A stretch of DNA of 64,000 nt from JAYREN01 sp963663375 (GCA_963663375.1 OY760195.1:2728001-2792000); one strand, 5' to 3'. Numbered from the stretch's first letter, positions 41,548 to 50,497 are shown. Made by a program: numbers and translations. The notes: generated by a model not told the origin, from the sequence alone.

Positions 41548-42453
41548 ATGAAATCCGCCCGTGCTTCAAAGATCCTGGGGGTGCTTCTGGTCGGCGGTCT
41601 GCTCGCGGCCCAGGTGCCTCCGCCCCCCCCTCCTCCCCCCGCCCCACCGGCTCCTCCAGCGCCTCCCATGGCGGGGAACACGCGCACCGAAACGCGCACG
41701 GAAAAGCTCGCCTTCGGGTCCAAGCTCTGGGTCAAGAACCGCAATGGCGGTATCCGGGTCACGGGGTGGGACAAGGAGGAAGTCGCCCTGGCGGCGGAAA
41801 TCCGGGATACCGAGCATCGGAAAATCGAATTGATCGTGCAACGGAAGGGCGCGGATCTGGATATCGAGGCCTCGTTCCAGCAGCCCCGATGGACCTTCAG
41901 TGTCGGCTTCGTGCAGAGTCCCCGCTGCGAGATGACCCTCAGTGTGCCCCGCAAGCTGCTGGCCCATTTCCGCACCAGCAATGGCACCCTCGCCGTTTCT
42001 GGGCTGGATGGCTACGCCAACTGCGAGACCACCAACGGAGACATCAGGGTTCGGGAAATTGCCGGAGAGGTCCATGCCGAGACCTCCAACGGAACCATCG
42101 AGGCCGTGAAGCTGCGGGCCCGCCTGAAGGGTGGCACCACCAACGGCAGGATCATCCTGGAGGACGTGGAAGGGGGCATCAAGATGGACACCACCAATGG
42201 ATCCATCCGTGCCCGGAATCTCGACGGCTGGAATGAAGGCATCTCCCTGGAGACCACCAACGGTTCCATCGAAGTGGAACTGGGCAAGGCCAGTGGCGAC
42301 CTTTGGGCCGAGAACACCAATGGCTCTCTGGAAGTGAAAGTGTCCGGAGCCCAGGTGATCGAGATGACGAAGCATGAGGCCCGCCTCAAGATCCCCGGCG
42401 GCAATCAGAAGATCTCCGTGTCGACCACCAACGGCAGCATCCGCATCCGGTAG
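41548..42453 (+). CDS. Exported DUF4097-like beta-repeat protein
   Basis: A 301-residue protein with a signal peptide (about 1-22), a proline run (about residues 24-41, P with interspersed A) and a repeat domain. The motif T/S-N-G followed by a hydrophobic residue recurs about eight times from residue 150 on (SNGTL, TNGDI, SNGTI, TNGRI, TNGSI, TNGSI, TNGSL, TNGSI) at 15-25-residue spacing, the ladder of a right-handed beta-helix as in DUF4097/putative adhesin proteins. GGGGAGA precedes the ATG at 41548; the long upstream frame is antisense to the thiolase-like gene. Confidence 0.75.
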   Translation: MKSARASKILGVLLVGGLLAAQVPPPPPPPPAPPAPPAPPMAGNTRTETRTEKLAFGSKLWVKNRNGGIRVTGWDKEEVALAAEIRDTEHRKIELIVQRKGADLDIEASFQQPRWTFSVGFVQSPRCEMTLSVPRKLLAHFRTSNGTLAVSGLDGYANCETTNGDIRVREIAGEVHAETSNGTIEAVKLRARLKGGTTNGRIILEDVEGGIKMDTTNGSIRARNLDGWNEGISLETTNGSIEVELGKASGDLWAENTNGSLEVKVSGAQVIEMTKHEARLKIPGGNQKISVSTTNGSIRIR

Positions 42454-42479
42454 GGGTAGCCTCGCGTTAACCTAGGCGC

Positions 42480-44165
42480 ATGCAGATCTCCCCCCTTCGG
42501 CTCATTCCGGCGCTCTTCGCTTCGCTCCTGACGGTTCCGGTCCTCGCCCAGGTTCCTGAGGTCAAGGACCATCGGTTCCCCAATGGGTTCCAGGTGCTGC
42601 TCGTGGAGCGGCCCGGATCCAGGGCCTTCCACGCCCGCCTGGTGGTTCGGGGAGGCCGTGCCGACACGGGCAGCCTGCCCGCGGTCACGGCGGAAATCCT
42701 CGCGCGTACCCTGTTTCGCCAGATGCTGCCAGAAGAGGTGGGCGCCGATGGGGGCTTCGAGACCCTGCTGAAGGAAGAGGAGGGCCTCTTCGAATCCCTG
42801 CGGCTGGCCCGCATCCGCCGCGTGCGACAACAGGGCCAGGAAGCCTCTCCGGAGGAACAGGGCCTGGTCCAGTTGCACGCCCGGCGGCTGGCGGAGCTGA
42901 AGGCGAAGGCCGAGGCATCCGCAGGCCGTGATCCTCTGGTGGCCCTGGGGGCGACCCGCCTGGAAACCTTCTCCGGAGCCGACGAACTCGCCCTGAGCCT
43001 GGATCTGCCCAGCCGGGCCTTCGCGGCCTGGTGCCGCCTTGAGCAGCAGCGCCTGCGAACCCTGGGGCTCTTCCGTTTCCCCTTCGAACGCGAACGCCTG
43101 ATCCAGGAACTGGAAAAGGGCGGCGGCAAGGGCGAAGGAGCCCTCTCCATCCTTCTGGGAACAGCCTTCAGCGGCCATCCCTACGCCCAGACCTATGATC
43201 TCCAGAGGGGCAGCCTGGGAGGGCTTACCTGGTCCGAGCTGCGCACCTTCGCCCGCCGCCATGTTTCGCCAGAGCGGTTGACCCTGGTGTTGGTGGGTGA
43301 CCTGGACATGGCCTCCGTTCTGCCGCTGGCGAAGGGGACCTTCGGCACACTTCCGCAGGCTCCGGAGGGCCCAGGGCGCCGGGAGGACCGGGCCATGGAA
43401 TTACCGGAGCCCCTCGGCTACCGCCGCCTCCAGGCCAGCACGGCGGGGGACCCTCTCGTTTTCATGGCCTGGCGAGTTCCACCTGCCAACCATCCGGATA
43501 GTGCGGCCCTTCGGGTCCTGGCCCAGGTAATGGGCGGTTCCAAGGGGGCGCGGCTCACTCGCCGCCTCCAGGAGGAGCGCGGTCTCGCCCGCGCGCTCAC
43601 GGTTCGCTGCGGGGTGCCCGGTGGGCGGGATCCCTCCCTCTTCCTCATCGAGGCACGTCCGGCCGAAGGGCACAGCCTGGTCGAACTCGAGGATGCGATC
43701 CACGGCGAGATTCTGCGGCTCCAGCGGGAACTCCTGCCGGAAGAGGATCTGCGGCGGGCACAGCGGGGTTTGGAGACCCAGGGAATGATGGCCCAGGAAG
43801 ATGCCGGCTCCCTGGCCGCCATGTTGGGCCGGGCCGTGGCCCAATCCGGCGATTGGCGACAGGCCTTCCGGGCCCCGGGGCTCGGTCGAGACCTTACCCC
43901 GGAGGAAATGCAGGCAGTGGTGCGCCGCTACCTAGTGTCAGGCCAGGAGATTCGCGCCTTGCTGGAGGCCGATCCCTTGCTCGCCCCCCAGGATCCGCTG
44001 GAGGAGAGGCTGGGTAAGGTCCTGCTGGAAATCCTGCAGCGGAAGTTGGAAGACCCCGCCCAGGTCGAGGCGGTGGTGCGTGAGACGCTGCGGCAGCTGC
44101 GGATGCTCTCAGTCCCCGAGCGTGCCCAGACGCTCAAGCTGCTCGAGGCGCAGAGCGGATCATGA
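42480..44165 (+). CDS. Exported M16-family (insulinase-like) protein without zinc motif, subunit 1
   Basis: A 561-residue protein with signal peptide (MQISPLRLIPALFASLLTVPVLAQ) and the two-half M16 layout: FPNGFQVLLVERPGS start, C-terminal M16 domain with YAQTYDLQRGSLGGLTWSEL, LTLVLVGDLD and GGSKGARLTRRLQEERGLA. The zinc-binding HxxEH, expected around residues 72-80, reads EILARTLF, so all three ligands are missing. A long charged insert lies at about 100-155. Probably a non-catalytic partner. Its stop overlaps the next gene by four bases (ATGA), indicating an obligate pair. Confidence 0.75.
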   Translation: MQISPLRLIPALFASLLTVPVLAQVPEVKDHRFPNGFQVLLVERPGSRAFHARLVVRGGRADTGSLPAVTAEILARTLFRQMLPEEVGADGGFETLLKEEEGLFESLRLARIRRVRQQGQEASPEEQGLVQLHARRLAELKAKAEASAGRDPLVALGATRLETFSGADELALSLDLPSRAFAAWCRLEQQRLRTLGLFRFPFERERLIQELEKGGGKGEGALSILLGTAFSGHPYAQTYDLQRGSLGGLTWSELRTFARRHVSPERLTLVLVGDLDMASVLPLAKGTFGTLPQAPEGPGRREDRAMELPEPLGYRRLQASTAGDPLVFMAWRVPPANHPDSAALRVLAQVMGGSKGARLTRRLQEERGLARALTVRCGVPGGRDPSLFLIEARPAEGHSLVELEDAIHGEILRLQRELLPEEDLRRAQRGLETQGMMAQEDAGSLAAMLGRAVAQSGDWRQAFRAPGLGRDLTPEEMQAVVRRYLVSGQEIRALLEADPLLAPQDPLEERLGKVLLEILQRKLEDPAQVEAVVRETLRQLRMLSVPERAQTLKLLEAQSGS

Positions 44166-45331
44166 GGGTGCTGCCCTTTTTCCTGCCCTGCCTGCTCGCG
44201 GCGGCACCGGCCGAGGCGTGGCAGGAATTCCGAACCCCCAGTGGCCTGCGGGTGGTGCTCGAGGCGCGCCACGAATGTCCACTGGTGCGGATGGAGCTGC
44301 GGGTGGCCTGGCCGACCGGCGAGGCACCCCCCGAAGGGTGTGCCAGCGAGCTCCTGGGTGGGGTCCTCGGTCGCTCCGGCGCCGGTGGGATGAACCGCTT
44401 TGCGCTGGAACGGACCCTCGCGGATCGAGGCTTGAAGCTCAATCTGGCGGGGAGGCAGCATGGGCTCGCCTGGTCCATGGTGGCGGACAGCCAGGACCAG
44501 GAGGATGCCTTCGCCTTTCTGGCCCATGCCGTCTTTCGCCCCAGCCTCGCCGAAGGGATAACCGCGATCCTGCGGGACTCGAAACCCTCGGTGACGCCGG
44601 TAGACGCCTTCCGTGCAGCCCTGGGGTTTCCCCGCGAAGGGATCACCATTTGCGACCTGGATGCCGCGGCGCTGTACGCCTTGCATCGGCGCCTCGTGCG
44701 ACCCGACCACGCGATCCTTTTGATCCAGGGGGATCTCAGCCTGGCCCAGGCCCGCCAGCTTGTTCTGCTCCATTTCGGCACCTGGGCCCCGGCCCCGGAA
44801 CCTCTGCCAGAGGCGAAGCCTGGGCCCCAAGGCGCCGGGCTTCAGCGGCAGACGGTTCCCGGCAACCCGAGGACTGCCTGGGCGGGTTCCCCTGCCCCCC
44901 AGGGGGATGCCCGGGCGCGGGCGGCCCATGTGCTGCTGTCCTTCCTGCTGGAGGGCGACATTCACCCTGCAGCCGGGAATGGCTTCAGCCTCGAAGCGCC
45001 TCGCCCCGAGGGGGATGCCGGTCCCATCCTGTTCGCAACCGCTCCCGGCCTTTCGGGGGATCCCGAGCGTCTCCTGGCGGACCGCCTGGAACGCCTGGCC
45101 TCCCGTGGCTTTTCCCTTTCGGAACTGGGCCTAGCCCGAACGCGGTGGCGCGCCGAGCGGATCGCCCTGGCCCTCCATCCCGAGGACCAACTCGCGGCGC
45201 GGGCCCACGGACTCCTGTTCGGGGATGCGGGGGCCTACCTGGAGGACATTTCGTTGGAGGAGGTCAATGCCGCCCTGCGGGCGCGCCTGTCCACCCTCCA
45301 GTGGCTGGTGCAGGGGCCGACAGCCCCCTGA
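44162..45331 (+). CDS. Exported M16-family protein without zinc motif, subunit 2
   Basis: A 389-residue protein with a signal peptide (MRVLPFFLPCLLAAAPAEA) and an M16 N-terminal pattern (FRTPSGLRVVLEARHECPLV, then GCASELLGGVLGRSGAGGMN where HxxEH should be). Zinc ligands are absent here too. LVRPDHAILLIQGDLSLAQA is the usual end of an M16 half-domain. In two-gene M16 systems one partner normally keeps the catalytic motif; here neither does. Four-base overlap with the first subunit. Confidence 0.7.
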   Translation: MRVLPFFLPCLLAAAPAEAWQEFRTPSGLRVVLEARHECPLVRMELRVAWPTGEAPPEGCASELLGGVLGRSGAGGMNRFALERTLADRGLKLNLAGRQHGLAWSMVADSQDQEDAFAFLAHAVFRPSLAEGITAILRDSKPSVTPVDAFRAALGFPREGITICDLDAAALYALHRRLVRPDHAILLIQGDLSLAQARQLVLLHFGTWAPAPEPLPEAKPGPQGAGLQRQTVPGNPRTAWAGSPAPQGDARARAAHVLLSFLLEGDIHPAAGNGFSLEAPRPEGDAGPILFATAPGLSGDPERLLADRLERLASRGFSLSELGLARTRWRAERIALALHPEDQLAARAHGLLFGDAGAYLEDISLEEVNAALRARLSTLQWLVQGPTAP

Positions 45332-45335
45332 TGCC

Positions 45336-45935
45336 TCAGGGGTAAATCTGGATCGGAGTGCCAAGGGGGCAGGAGACCCAAAGCTCATCGACCTCGGCAT
45401 TCTCGAGGGCAACACAACCCCAGGTCCAGTCCGAGCCTGAGCCGTGCCCGTGGATGCCCACGGTGCCTCCCAGGCGTGTGTTCCAGGGTGGGCAGACCCT
45501 GCGCCGATTGGCGGCCACGATGGCGCTGTGCTCACGCCCGGAGATCAGACCCGCCTCGAGGCCTCGGGCCGCGGCGGTCTCGTTGGGATAGCTGATGCCC
45601 AGGAACAGGTGATAGGCGCTTTGCTCATTGCGGGAGCAGACGTAGTACCGTCCCTCGGGGGTGAGGTGGTCCCCGGAAATGCGCTTGTCGGCCAGGCCCC
45701 GATGACCCAAGCCCACCTTGTAGGCCTTTATCGTTTTCCCGGAGGCCCGCAACTCAAGGCGATGAGCGGCCTTGAAGACCCGAAGCTCGGGCTTCACGAG
45801 GGGAAAGGGCTCGCCCGCCTGTTTGGCGGCGGCTTGGATTCTGGCCGTCGCCTGGGGTAGCGCAGCCAGGGGAGATTCTGAGCCTGCCGCAGCCGGAGAA
45901 AGGCAAAGCAGTGCGCAGGGCCAGAGAAGCTTCAT
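45336..45935 (-). CDS. L,D-transpeptidase (YkuD) family protein
   Basis: A 199-residue exported enzyme with a signal peptide (MKLLWPCALLCLSPAAAG) and a YkuD domain from about residue 50. The catalytic motif HGHGSGSDWTWGCVAL (about 162-177) contains the nucleophilic Cys and its His. Members cross-link peptidoglycan through 3-3 bonds or attach lipoproteins; related ErfK-like proteins start with the same PEGRYYV segment. Its ATG overlaps the purC stop (ATGA), so it is translated after purC. Confidence 0.88.
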   Translation of the reverse strand: MKLLWPCALLCLSPAAAGSESPLAALPQATARIQAAAKQAGEPFPLVKPELRVFKAAHRLELRASGKTIKAYKVGLGHRGLADKRISGDHLTPEGRYYVCSRNEQSAYHLFLGISYPNETAAARGLEAGLISGREHSAIVAANRRRVCPPWNTRLGGTVGIHGHGSGSDWTWGCVALENAEVDELWVSCPLGTPIQIYP

Positions 45936-46834
45936 GCCTGGTTCAGCTTGACCCCGAAGCGTCCCGCCAGATCCAGGTACCGGGCACGGATTCCCTCAAT
46001 GATCTCAGCGGGCAGATCGGGCGCCGGGGCCTGCTTGTTCCAGGTGGAGAGGGTTTCCAGGTAGTCCCGGAGGAACTGCTTGTCCAGGCTGGGCGGGTTG
46101 GCGCCGGGAGCCCATTGATCCGCCAGCCAGTAGCGACTGGAATCCGGCGTGAGCACTTCGTCGATCACCAACATGCGGCCGTCTTCCAGGAGGCCGAACT
46201 CGAACTTGGTATCGGCCAGCAGGATGCCCCGCTGGGCCGCCAGTTCCACGCCTCGCCGATAGAGGGCGAGGCTGGTGTCCCGCAGGCGGGTGCCCAGTTC
46301 CGTGCCTACGATGTCGCACATGCGTTTGAAGTCGATGTTGATGTCGTGGCCCTCGTCCTCCTTGGTGGAAGGGGTGAAGATGGGCTCGGGCAGGCGATCC
46401 GCCATGCGGAGGCCCTGGGGCAGCTTGATGCCGCACACGGTGCCATCGGCCTTGTATTCCTTCAGGCCGGAACCGGCCAGGTAGCCCCGCACCACGCATT
46501 CGATGGGCAGCGGAGTCGTGCGCTGCACCAGGATGGAACGCTCCTGGAGCTGGTCGGCGAAGGGCTGCAGCTCCGCCGGATAATCCGCCACCTTGGTGGC
46601 GATGAGGTGGTTGGGAATGATGTCCGCCGTGGCGCCGAACCAGTAGTTGGCCACCTGGGTAAGGATCCGGCCCTTGTCGGGGATGCCCTGGGGCATCACG
46701 CAATCAAAGGCGGAGATGCGATCCGTGGCGACGATCAAAAGCTGGGAGCCCAGTTCGTAGACATCCCGCACCTTGCCGCGGCGAAAGGCGGGGAAGGGCA
46801 GGTTGGTGGAGCGCAAGGCAGTCGATGGGGTCAC
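45932..46834 (-). CDS. purC: Phosphoribosylaminoimidazole-succinocarboxamide synthase
   Basis: SAICAR synthetase of purine biosynthesis (CAIR + Asp + ATP), 300 residues, the longer yeast-like form. GKVRDVYELGSQLLIVATDR (about 20-39) binds ATP; CVVRGYLAGSG (about 115), TPSTK (about 149) and LADTKFEFG (about 203) follow. GTG start at 46834 after GAGG; the frame extension upstream is out of family. Operon order TPR gene, purC, L,D-transpeptidase on the minus strand. Confidence 0.94.
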   Translation of the reverse strand: MTPSTALRSTNLPFPAFRRGKVRDVYELGSQLLIVATDRISAFDCVMPQGIPDKGRILTQVANYWFGATADIIPNHLIATKVADYPAELQPFADQLQERSILVQRTTPLPIECVVRGYLAGSGLKEYKADGTVCGIKLPQGLRMADRLPEPIFTPSTKEDEGHDINIDFKRMCDIVGTELGTRLRDTSLALYRRGVELAAQRGILLADTKFEFGLLEDGRMLVIDEVLTPDSSRYWLADQWAPGANPPSLDKQFLRDYLETLSTWNKQAPAPDLPAEIIEGIRARYLDLAGRFGVKLNQA

Positions 46835-46841
46835 GGAAACC

Positions 46842-47891
46842 TCAGGGAAAGGGCAACTCGGGGATGTGCCGGGGCGTCGGGGCCAGCCAGTGAAGGCCCA
46901 TGGGAAGAAGCTGATAGCGGTTCTGGAGGGTGACCCAGCGGGAAAGCTCGCACTCGCGGACGCGCTCCCCGGGCGCCGTGGCGGGCAACCCACGCTCCCG
47001 GATGAAGGCCTTGACCTCGCCGGGGCTCACCCCAAGTACACCGGAAAGCTCCTCCAACGGATAGCTGGATTCTCCCGGAATGGAAACGAGCACCCGGTAG
47101 TCGAAGGTCTCCCGCAGGACCGAGAGCGTCGCTTCCCGATCCAGCTCCAGGGCCGCATCCAGGTGGGGCAGGGGATCGCCGCCTGCGTAGCTCTTGGCCT
47201 GGCCTGCCCCCAGGTGGGCCAGGGGGTGGACGGGATGCTGCTTGAGGACGGTCTCGAAGGCCTCCTGGGCCTCCCGGAAGTGTTCCAGGTGGAGGAGCGC
47301 TTCCCCCCGGCGAAGCAGCGCCTCGGGCTCCAAGGGTTTGGCCTGGAGCCAGCGGTCGGCCACGGAGAGCATTTCCTCGATCATCCCCTGCTGGCGCAAC
47401 AGGGCCGTCAGGCGGGCCAGGGCGGGCAGGTGCTGGGGGGCCAGCAGCAGCATCCGCTCGTAGAGTTCCAGGGCGCGCAGCGTATCGCCGTCCTGGTCGA
47501 AGCGCTGAGCCCAGTCCCAGAGGATCTCCGATTGCCGGGCCACGGGATGATTCAGGGTGCCCCGCCGTTCATCCGTGGGGTGAAGGATCTGGGTGCGGAC
47601 CCAGAGATAGCGCTGGGGCTGGCGGCCCGGCTCTGTGGCGAGCTCATCCTCGATGGCCCGGACGATGATCTTCAACCCCTTGTCCCACAGGGGTGGGACG
47701 GGCATCTGCACGTGGGTCTGCAACTCCCGCCGCAGGGGTTGCAGGGGATCCGTGTTCCGCCCCAGGTGGAGCTTGAGGCGCAGCACCTGGGCCTCCCGGC
47801 TCTCCTCCTCGAAGGCCCCCACCCGCAGGGTCAGTTCCCCCGTCTCCGGGTCGAACCCGTCCAGCAGCAGATAGTGGAGGTGAGACCGCAT
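46842..47891 (-). CDS. TPR-repeat protein of unknown function
   Basis: A 349-residue soluble protein. Residues about 125-265 contain TPR-like units (DTLRALELYERMLLLAPQHL, LEPEALLRRGEALLHLEHFR, then a third). The N-terminal 110 residues are a separate beta-rich part (HYLLLDGFDPETGELTLRVG), and the C-terminal 85 look like a helix-turn-helix or SAM-like region (LEELSGVLGVSPGEVKAFIR). There is no signal peptide. It ends eight bases before the purC GTG and so probably shares its transcript. I do not recognise the specific family. Confidence 0.65.
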   Translation of the reverse strand: MRSHLHYLLLDGFDPETGELTLRVGAFEEESREAQVLRLKLHLGRNTDPLQPLRRELQTHVQMPVPPLWDKGLKIIVRAIEDELATEPGRQPQRYLWVRTQILHPTDERRGTLNHPVARQSEILWDWAQRFDQDGDTLRALELYERMLLLAPQHLPALARLTALLRQQGMIEEMLSVADRWLQAKPLEPEALLRRGEALLHLEHFREAQEAFETVLKQHPVHPLAHLGAGQAKSYAGGDPLPHLDAALELDREATLSVLRETFDYRVLVSIPGESSYPLEELSGVLGVSPGEVKAFIRERGLPATAPGERVRECELSRWVTLQNRYQLLPMGLHWLAPTPRHIPELPFP

Positions 47892-48044
47892 GAATCGAGA
47901 TTAATGCAGGTGCCTCCGGGCTGCGAGGCGAGAGCGGAATCCGGGCGTATTTGTCGATTTTTCCCCGGTATTTCCGCCTCCCCTGTTGACGGGAGGCCCT
48001 GTGCCACCGAACATGAAAAGGTTTCACACCCAAAAGGAGTCCCC

Positions 48045-48650
48045 ATGAAGATGCTGGCTCGTGTCGCTCTGGCTTCTGCCGCCCTGGCGGTCGTCCCCGT
48101 CAATGCCGCCGAAGTGGGCCTGCTCCTGGATAAGCAGTTTGGCAAAGCTCAGGCTATAACGGCTTTTCCTAGCAATAAATACGATGCTGTGAGCCCCACA
48201 GGCTTCGGGATTCGCGCGGGGGTCAGCATCCTGGACCTGAAGGTCGCAGAACTCGGCCTCACCGCGACCTACCACCCCAAGGCCGAAGGAGATCTCGAAC
48301 TCAACGGCACCAAGCTGGGTAAGTTCGGCACTGAATACATCGCCATTGGCGCCCAGGTTGACTGGAAGTTCCTGGTGAACCTGCATGCTGGCGTGGATCT
48401 GCGGCGGGAGAAATATACTTCGGATGTTGTGGGTTTTGGGAAAGAGAGCAATACCGTGACCCGTCCTTGGGTGAAGGCTGGAATCGGCTTCTCTGTGCCC
48501 ACGCCCGTTGTGAGTCCCTTCTTCCGCCTCGAAGTGGCTGTGGCGGCGTCGAAGGACGACAAGACCGTTGATGCACCCAATTCTGAGAACACCCGCAAGG
48601 CTCTCGCTCCCGAGTACCAGGTCGGCATCTACGGCGGCATCCGCTTCTAG
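48045..48650 (+). CDS. Small outer-membrane beta-barrel protein
   Basis: A 201-residue protein with signal peptide (MKMLARVALASAALAVVPVNAA) and alternating beta strands (GFGIRAGVSILDLKVAELGL, EYIAIGAQVDWKFLVNLHAG) ending in aromatic Phe (GIYGGIRF), as for an eight-stranded barrel. AAAAGGAGT gives a strong start at 48045; the longer frame is antisense to the TPR gene. Monocistronic, with a strong terminator right after it, so probably well expressed. Role unknown. Confidence 0.75.
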   Translation: MKMLARVALASAALAVVPVNAAEVGLLLDKQFGKAQAITAFPSNKYDAVSPTGFGIRAGVSILDLKVAELGLTATYHPKAEGDLELNGTKLGKFGTEYIAIGAQVDWKFLVNLHAGVDLRREKYTSDVVGFGKESNTVTRPWVKAGIGFSVPTPVVSPFFRLEVAVAASKDDKTVDAPNSENTRKALAPEYQVGIYGGIRF

Positions 48651-48665
48651 CCTCTGACCTCTCCA

Positions 48666-48704
48666 TTCACGAAAAAGGGCGCCGCTGGCGCCCTTTTTCG
48701 TGAA
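48666..48704 (+). terminator. Strong intrinsic terminator after the small barrel gene
   Basis: A perfect 18-bp stem (48666-48683 with 48687-48704) with GCT loop; the descending arm contains CCCTTTTTCG, giving a U-run in the transcript. One of the best terminators in the window. Confidence 0.9.
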
Positions 48705-48735
48705 ACGCTATGATGACGTCAACTTTCGAGGTCTC

Positions 48736-49497
48736 ATGCTCCTGCGGGTTCTAGGGTGTTCGGGTGGCGAGGCCGAGGGCGATCGCCTCACGGGCTTTCT
48801 CGTGAACCGCTCCGTGGCCCTGGATGCGGGCAGCCTCACCCTGGCCCTGACGATCCCCGAGCAGGTGGCGATCCGGCACATCTTTCTCACCCATTCCCAT
48901 CTGGATCACATGTGCACGCTGCCGTTCTACACCAAGAACGTCTTCGGCCACGTGGATACGCCGGTGGAGATTCACGCCCTGCCGGAAACCCTGGACGCCC
49001 TGCGCCGCCACCTCTTCAACGACGAGATCTGGCCGGATTTCTCCGTCATCCCCAGCCCGGACGCGCCCATCATCCGCTACTCGGAAATCGAACCCGGACG
49101 GACCTACGAGGTGGAAGGCCTGCGCATCACGCCCATCCCCGTGAACCATCTGGTGCCCACCGTGGGCTACCTGGTGGAGGACGACCACTCGGGCTTCATC
49201 TTCACCTCGGACACGGCGGAAACGGACGCGATCTACGCCAGCGCCAATGGCGCCAATTACCTGGATCTCTTCATCACCGAAGTGAGCTTTCCCAACGAGC
49301 AGGCCTGGCTGGCGGAGGCCTCCAAGCACCTGACGCCCGCCAAGCTGGCCGGGGAATTGAAGAAACTCCAGCGCGAGGTTCCCGTCGCGATCTATCACCT
49401 GACGCCCGGCGACAAGCCCCTGATCCTGCCGCAGATCGAAGCCATCGGGCATCCGAGGCTATCGCTGTTGGAGCAGGACGCCATCTTCGAGTTCTGA
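48736..49497 (+). CDS. Cyclic-nucleotide phosphodiesterase, class II-like (metallo-beta-lactamase fold)
   Basis: A 253-residue metallohydrolase with the metal motif THSHLDHM (about residues 54-61), further His in PVNHLVPTVGY (about 136-146), Asp in FTSDTAETD (about 156), and a late YHLTPGDKP (about 219). The pattern resembles class II cAMP phosphodiesterases (yeast Pde1, bacterial CpdP) rather than beta-lactamases. It would hydrolyse 3',5'-cyclic nucleotides in the cytosol. The ATG at 48736 follows GAGG. corA starts one base after its stop. Confidence 0.75.
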   Translation: MLLRVLGCSGGEAEGDRLTGFLVNRSVALDAGSLTLALTIPEQVAIRHIFLTHSHLDHMCTLPFYTKNVFGHVDTPVEIHALPETLDALRRHLFNDEIWPDFSVIPSPDAPIIRYSEIEPGRTYEVEGLRITPIPVNHLVPTVGYLVEDDHSGFIFTSDTAETDAIYASANGANYLDLFITEVSFPNEQAWLAEASKHLTPAKLAGELKKLQREVPVAIYHLTPGDKPLILPQIEAIGHPRLSLLEQDAIFEF

Positions 49498-49498
49498 G

Positions 49499-50464
49499 AT
49501 GGCCGTGTCCCTCTGGTTCATGGGCCCCGAAGGCCCTCTGGAAGCGGGGCTGGATCGGCTGGAGGAGGCCCTGGCCTCCCGCCGCTATTGGCTGGATCTA
49601 GAGATCGTCGATCTGCCGCTGCTGGCGCCCTATCAGGAGCGCCTGCCGGGCCATCCCCTGAACTGGGAAGACGCCGGCAAGCCCACCCAGCGCCCCAAGC
49701 TGGAGGAACAGGGCGATCACCTCTTCCTGGTGATGCGCGGCCTCGATACGGCCCACCACCGTCTGGCGGATCAGCTCCACACCATCCAGCTGGCGTGTTT
49801 CCTCTCCGCCGAAAGCCTGATCACCATCCGCAGCGCGCCCATGGCCACGGTCGAAGAGGTCAAATCGCGCCTCGCCAAGGGACAGCTTCAGCTGCAGGCG
49901 GGGCCGGACGTACTCCTGCACGCCATTCTGGACGACCTGGTGGACCGGTACGCCCCCCACGTGGAGGAGTGGGAGGCGGAGATGGAGAAGCTGCTGAAGG
50001 ATGCTCTGGATCGGCCCCGGGACCGGGTGATGGGCAGGATCCTGGCGATCCGCAAACACATGCTCATGCTCCGCCGCCTGGCCTTTGGCCAACGGGAGAT
50101 CCTCAGCCTGCTGGCCCGGGAGCGCTCCGGCCTGATCCAGCCGAGCTGGCAACCCTACTTCCGGGATGTACTGGACCACCTCACGAGCCTGGTGGAAGCC
50201 TCGGAGACCCTGCGTGACAGCGTCGGCATTGCGGTAGATGTCTACCTGAACAGCGTGAACAACCGGCTGAACGAAGTGATGAAGGTGCTCACCGTGATCA
50301 GCTCGATCATGCTGCCCCTGACGCTGATCACGGGCATCTTCGGGATGAATTTCGACAAGATACCGGGTCTGCATCATCCCTGGGGCCTCGCGTGGGTGCT
50401 GGGCGTCATGCTTGTGGTGGCGATAGGCATGATCATCTACTTCAAGCGCTCCCGCTGGCTCTGA
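49499..50464 (+). CDS. corA: CorA-family magnesium/divalent-metal transporter
   Basis: A 321-residue pentameric channel protein. The N-terminal cytoplasmic funnel (about 1-245) is mainly helical, two C-terminal transmembrane helices follow (about 262-285 and 297-315), and the pore signature GMNF (about 286-289) is intact. The basic tail FKRSRW is usual. It is coupled to the phosphodiesterase gene (one base apart), so they share a transcript; a regulatory link is not evident. Confidence 0.9.
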   Translation: MAVSLWFMGPEGPLEAGLDRLEEALASRRYWLDLEIVDLPLLAPYQERLPGHPLNWEDAGKPTQRPKLEEQGDHLFLVMRGLDTAHHRLADQLHTIQLACFLSAESLITIRSAPMATVEEVKSRLAKGQLQLQAGPDVLLHAILDDLVDRYAPHVEEWEAEMEKLLKDALDRPRDRVMGRILAIRKHMLMLRRLAFGQREILSLLARERSGLIQPSWQPYFRDVLDHLTSLVEASETLRDSVGIAVDVYLNSVNNRLNEVMKVLTVISSIMLPLTLITGIFGMNFDKIPGLHHPWGLAWVLGVMLVVAIGMIIYFKRSRWL

Positions 50465-50466
50465 AC

Positions 50467-50497
50467 GAATGAGGCCTCCCGACGGGAGGCCTCATTC
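50467..50497. terminator. Bidirectional hairpin between corA and atpC
   Basis: A perfect 14-bp stem (50467-50480 with 50484-50497) with GAC loop lies between the convergent corA and ATP synthase operons. There is only a weak T-tract on either side, but the symmetry suits termination from both directions. Confidence 0.7.

Noticed and set aside
46773..48044. Plus-strand frame fused ahead of the small barrel protein
   Set aside because: Antisense to the TPR gene; AAAAGGAGT and a signal peptide place the start at 48045.
48714..48721. TGACGTCA palindrome upstream of the phosphodiesterase gene
   Set aside because: It matches the eukaryotic cAMP response element, but bacteria lack the CREB system; an eight-base match is coincidence.
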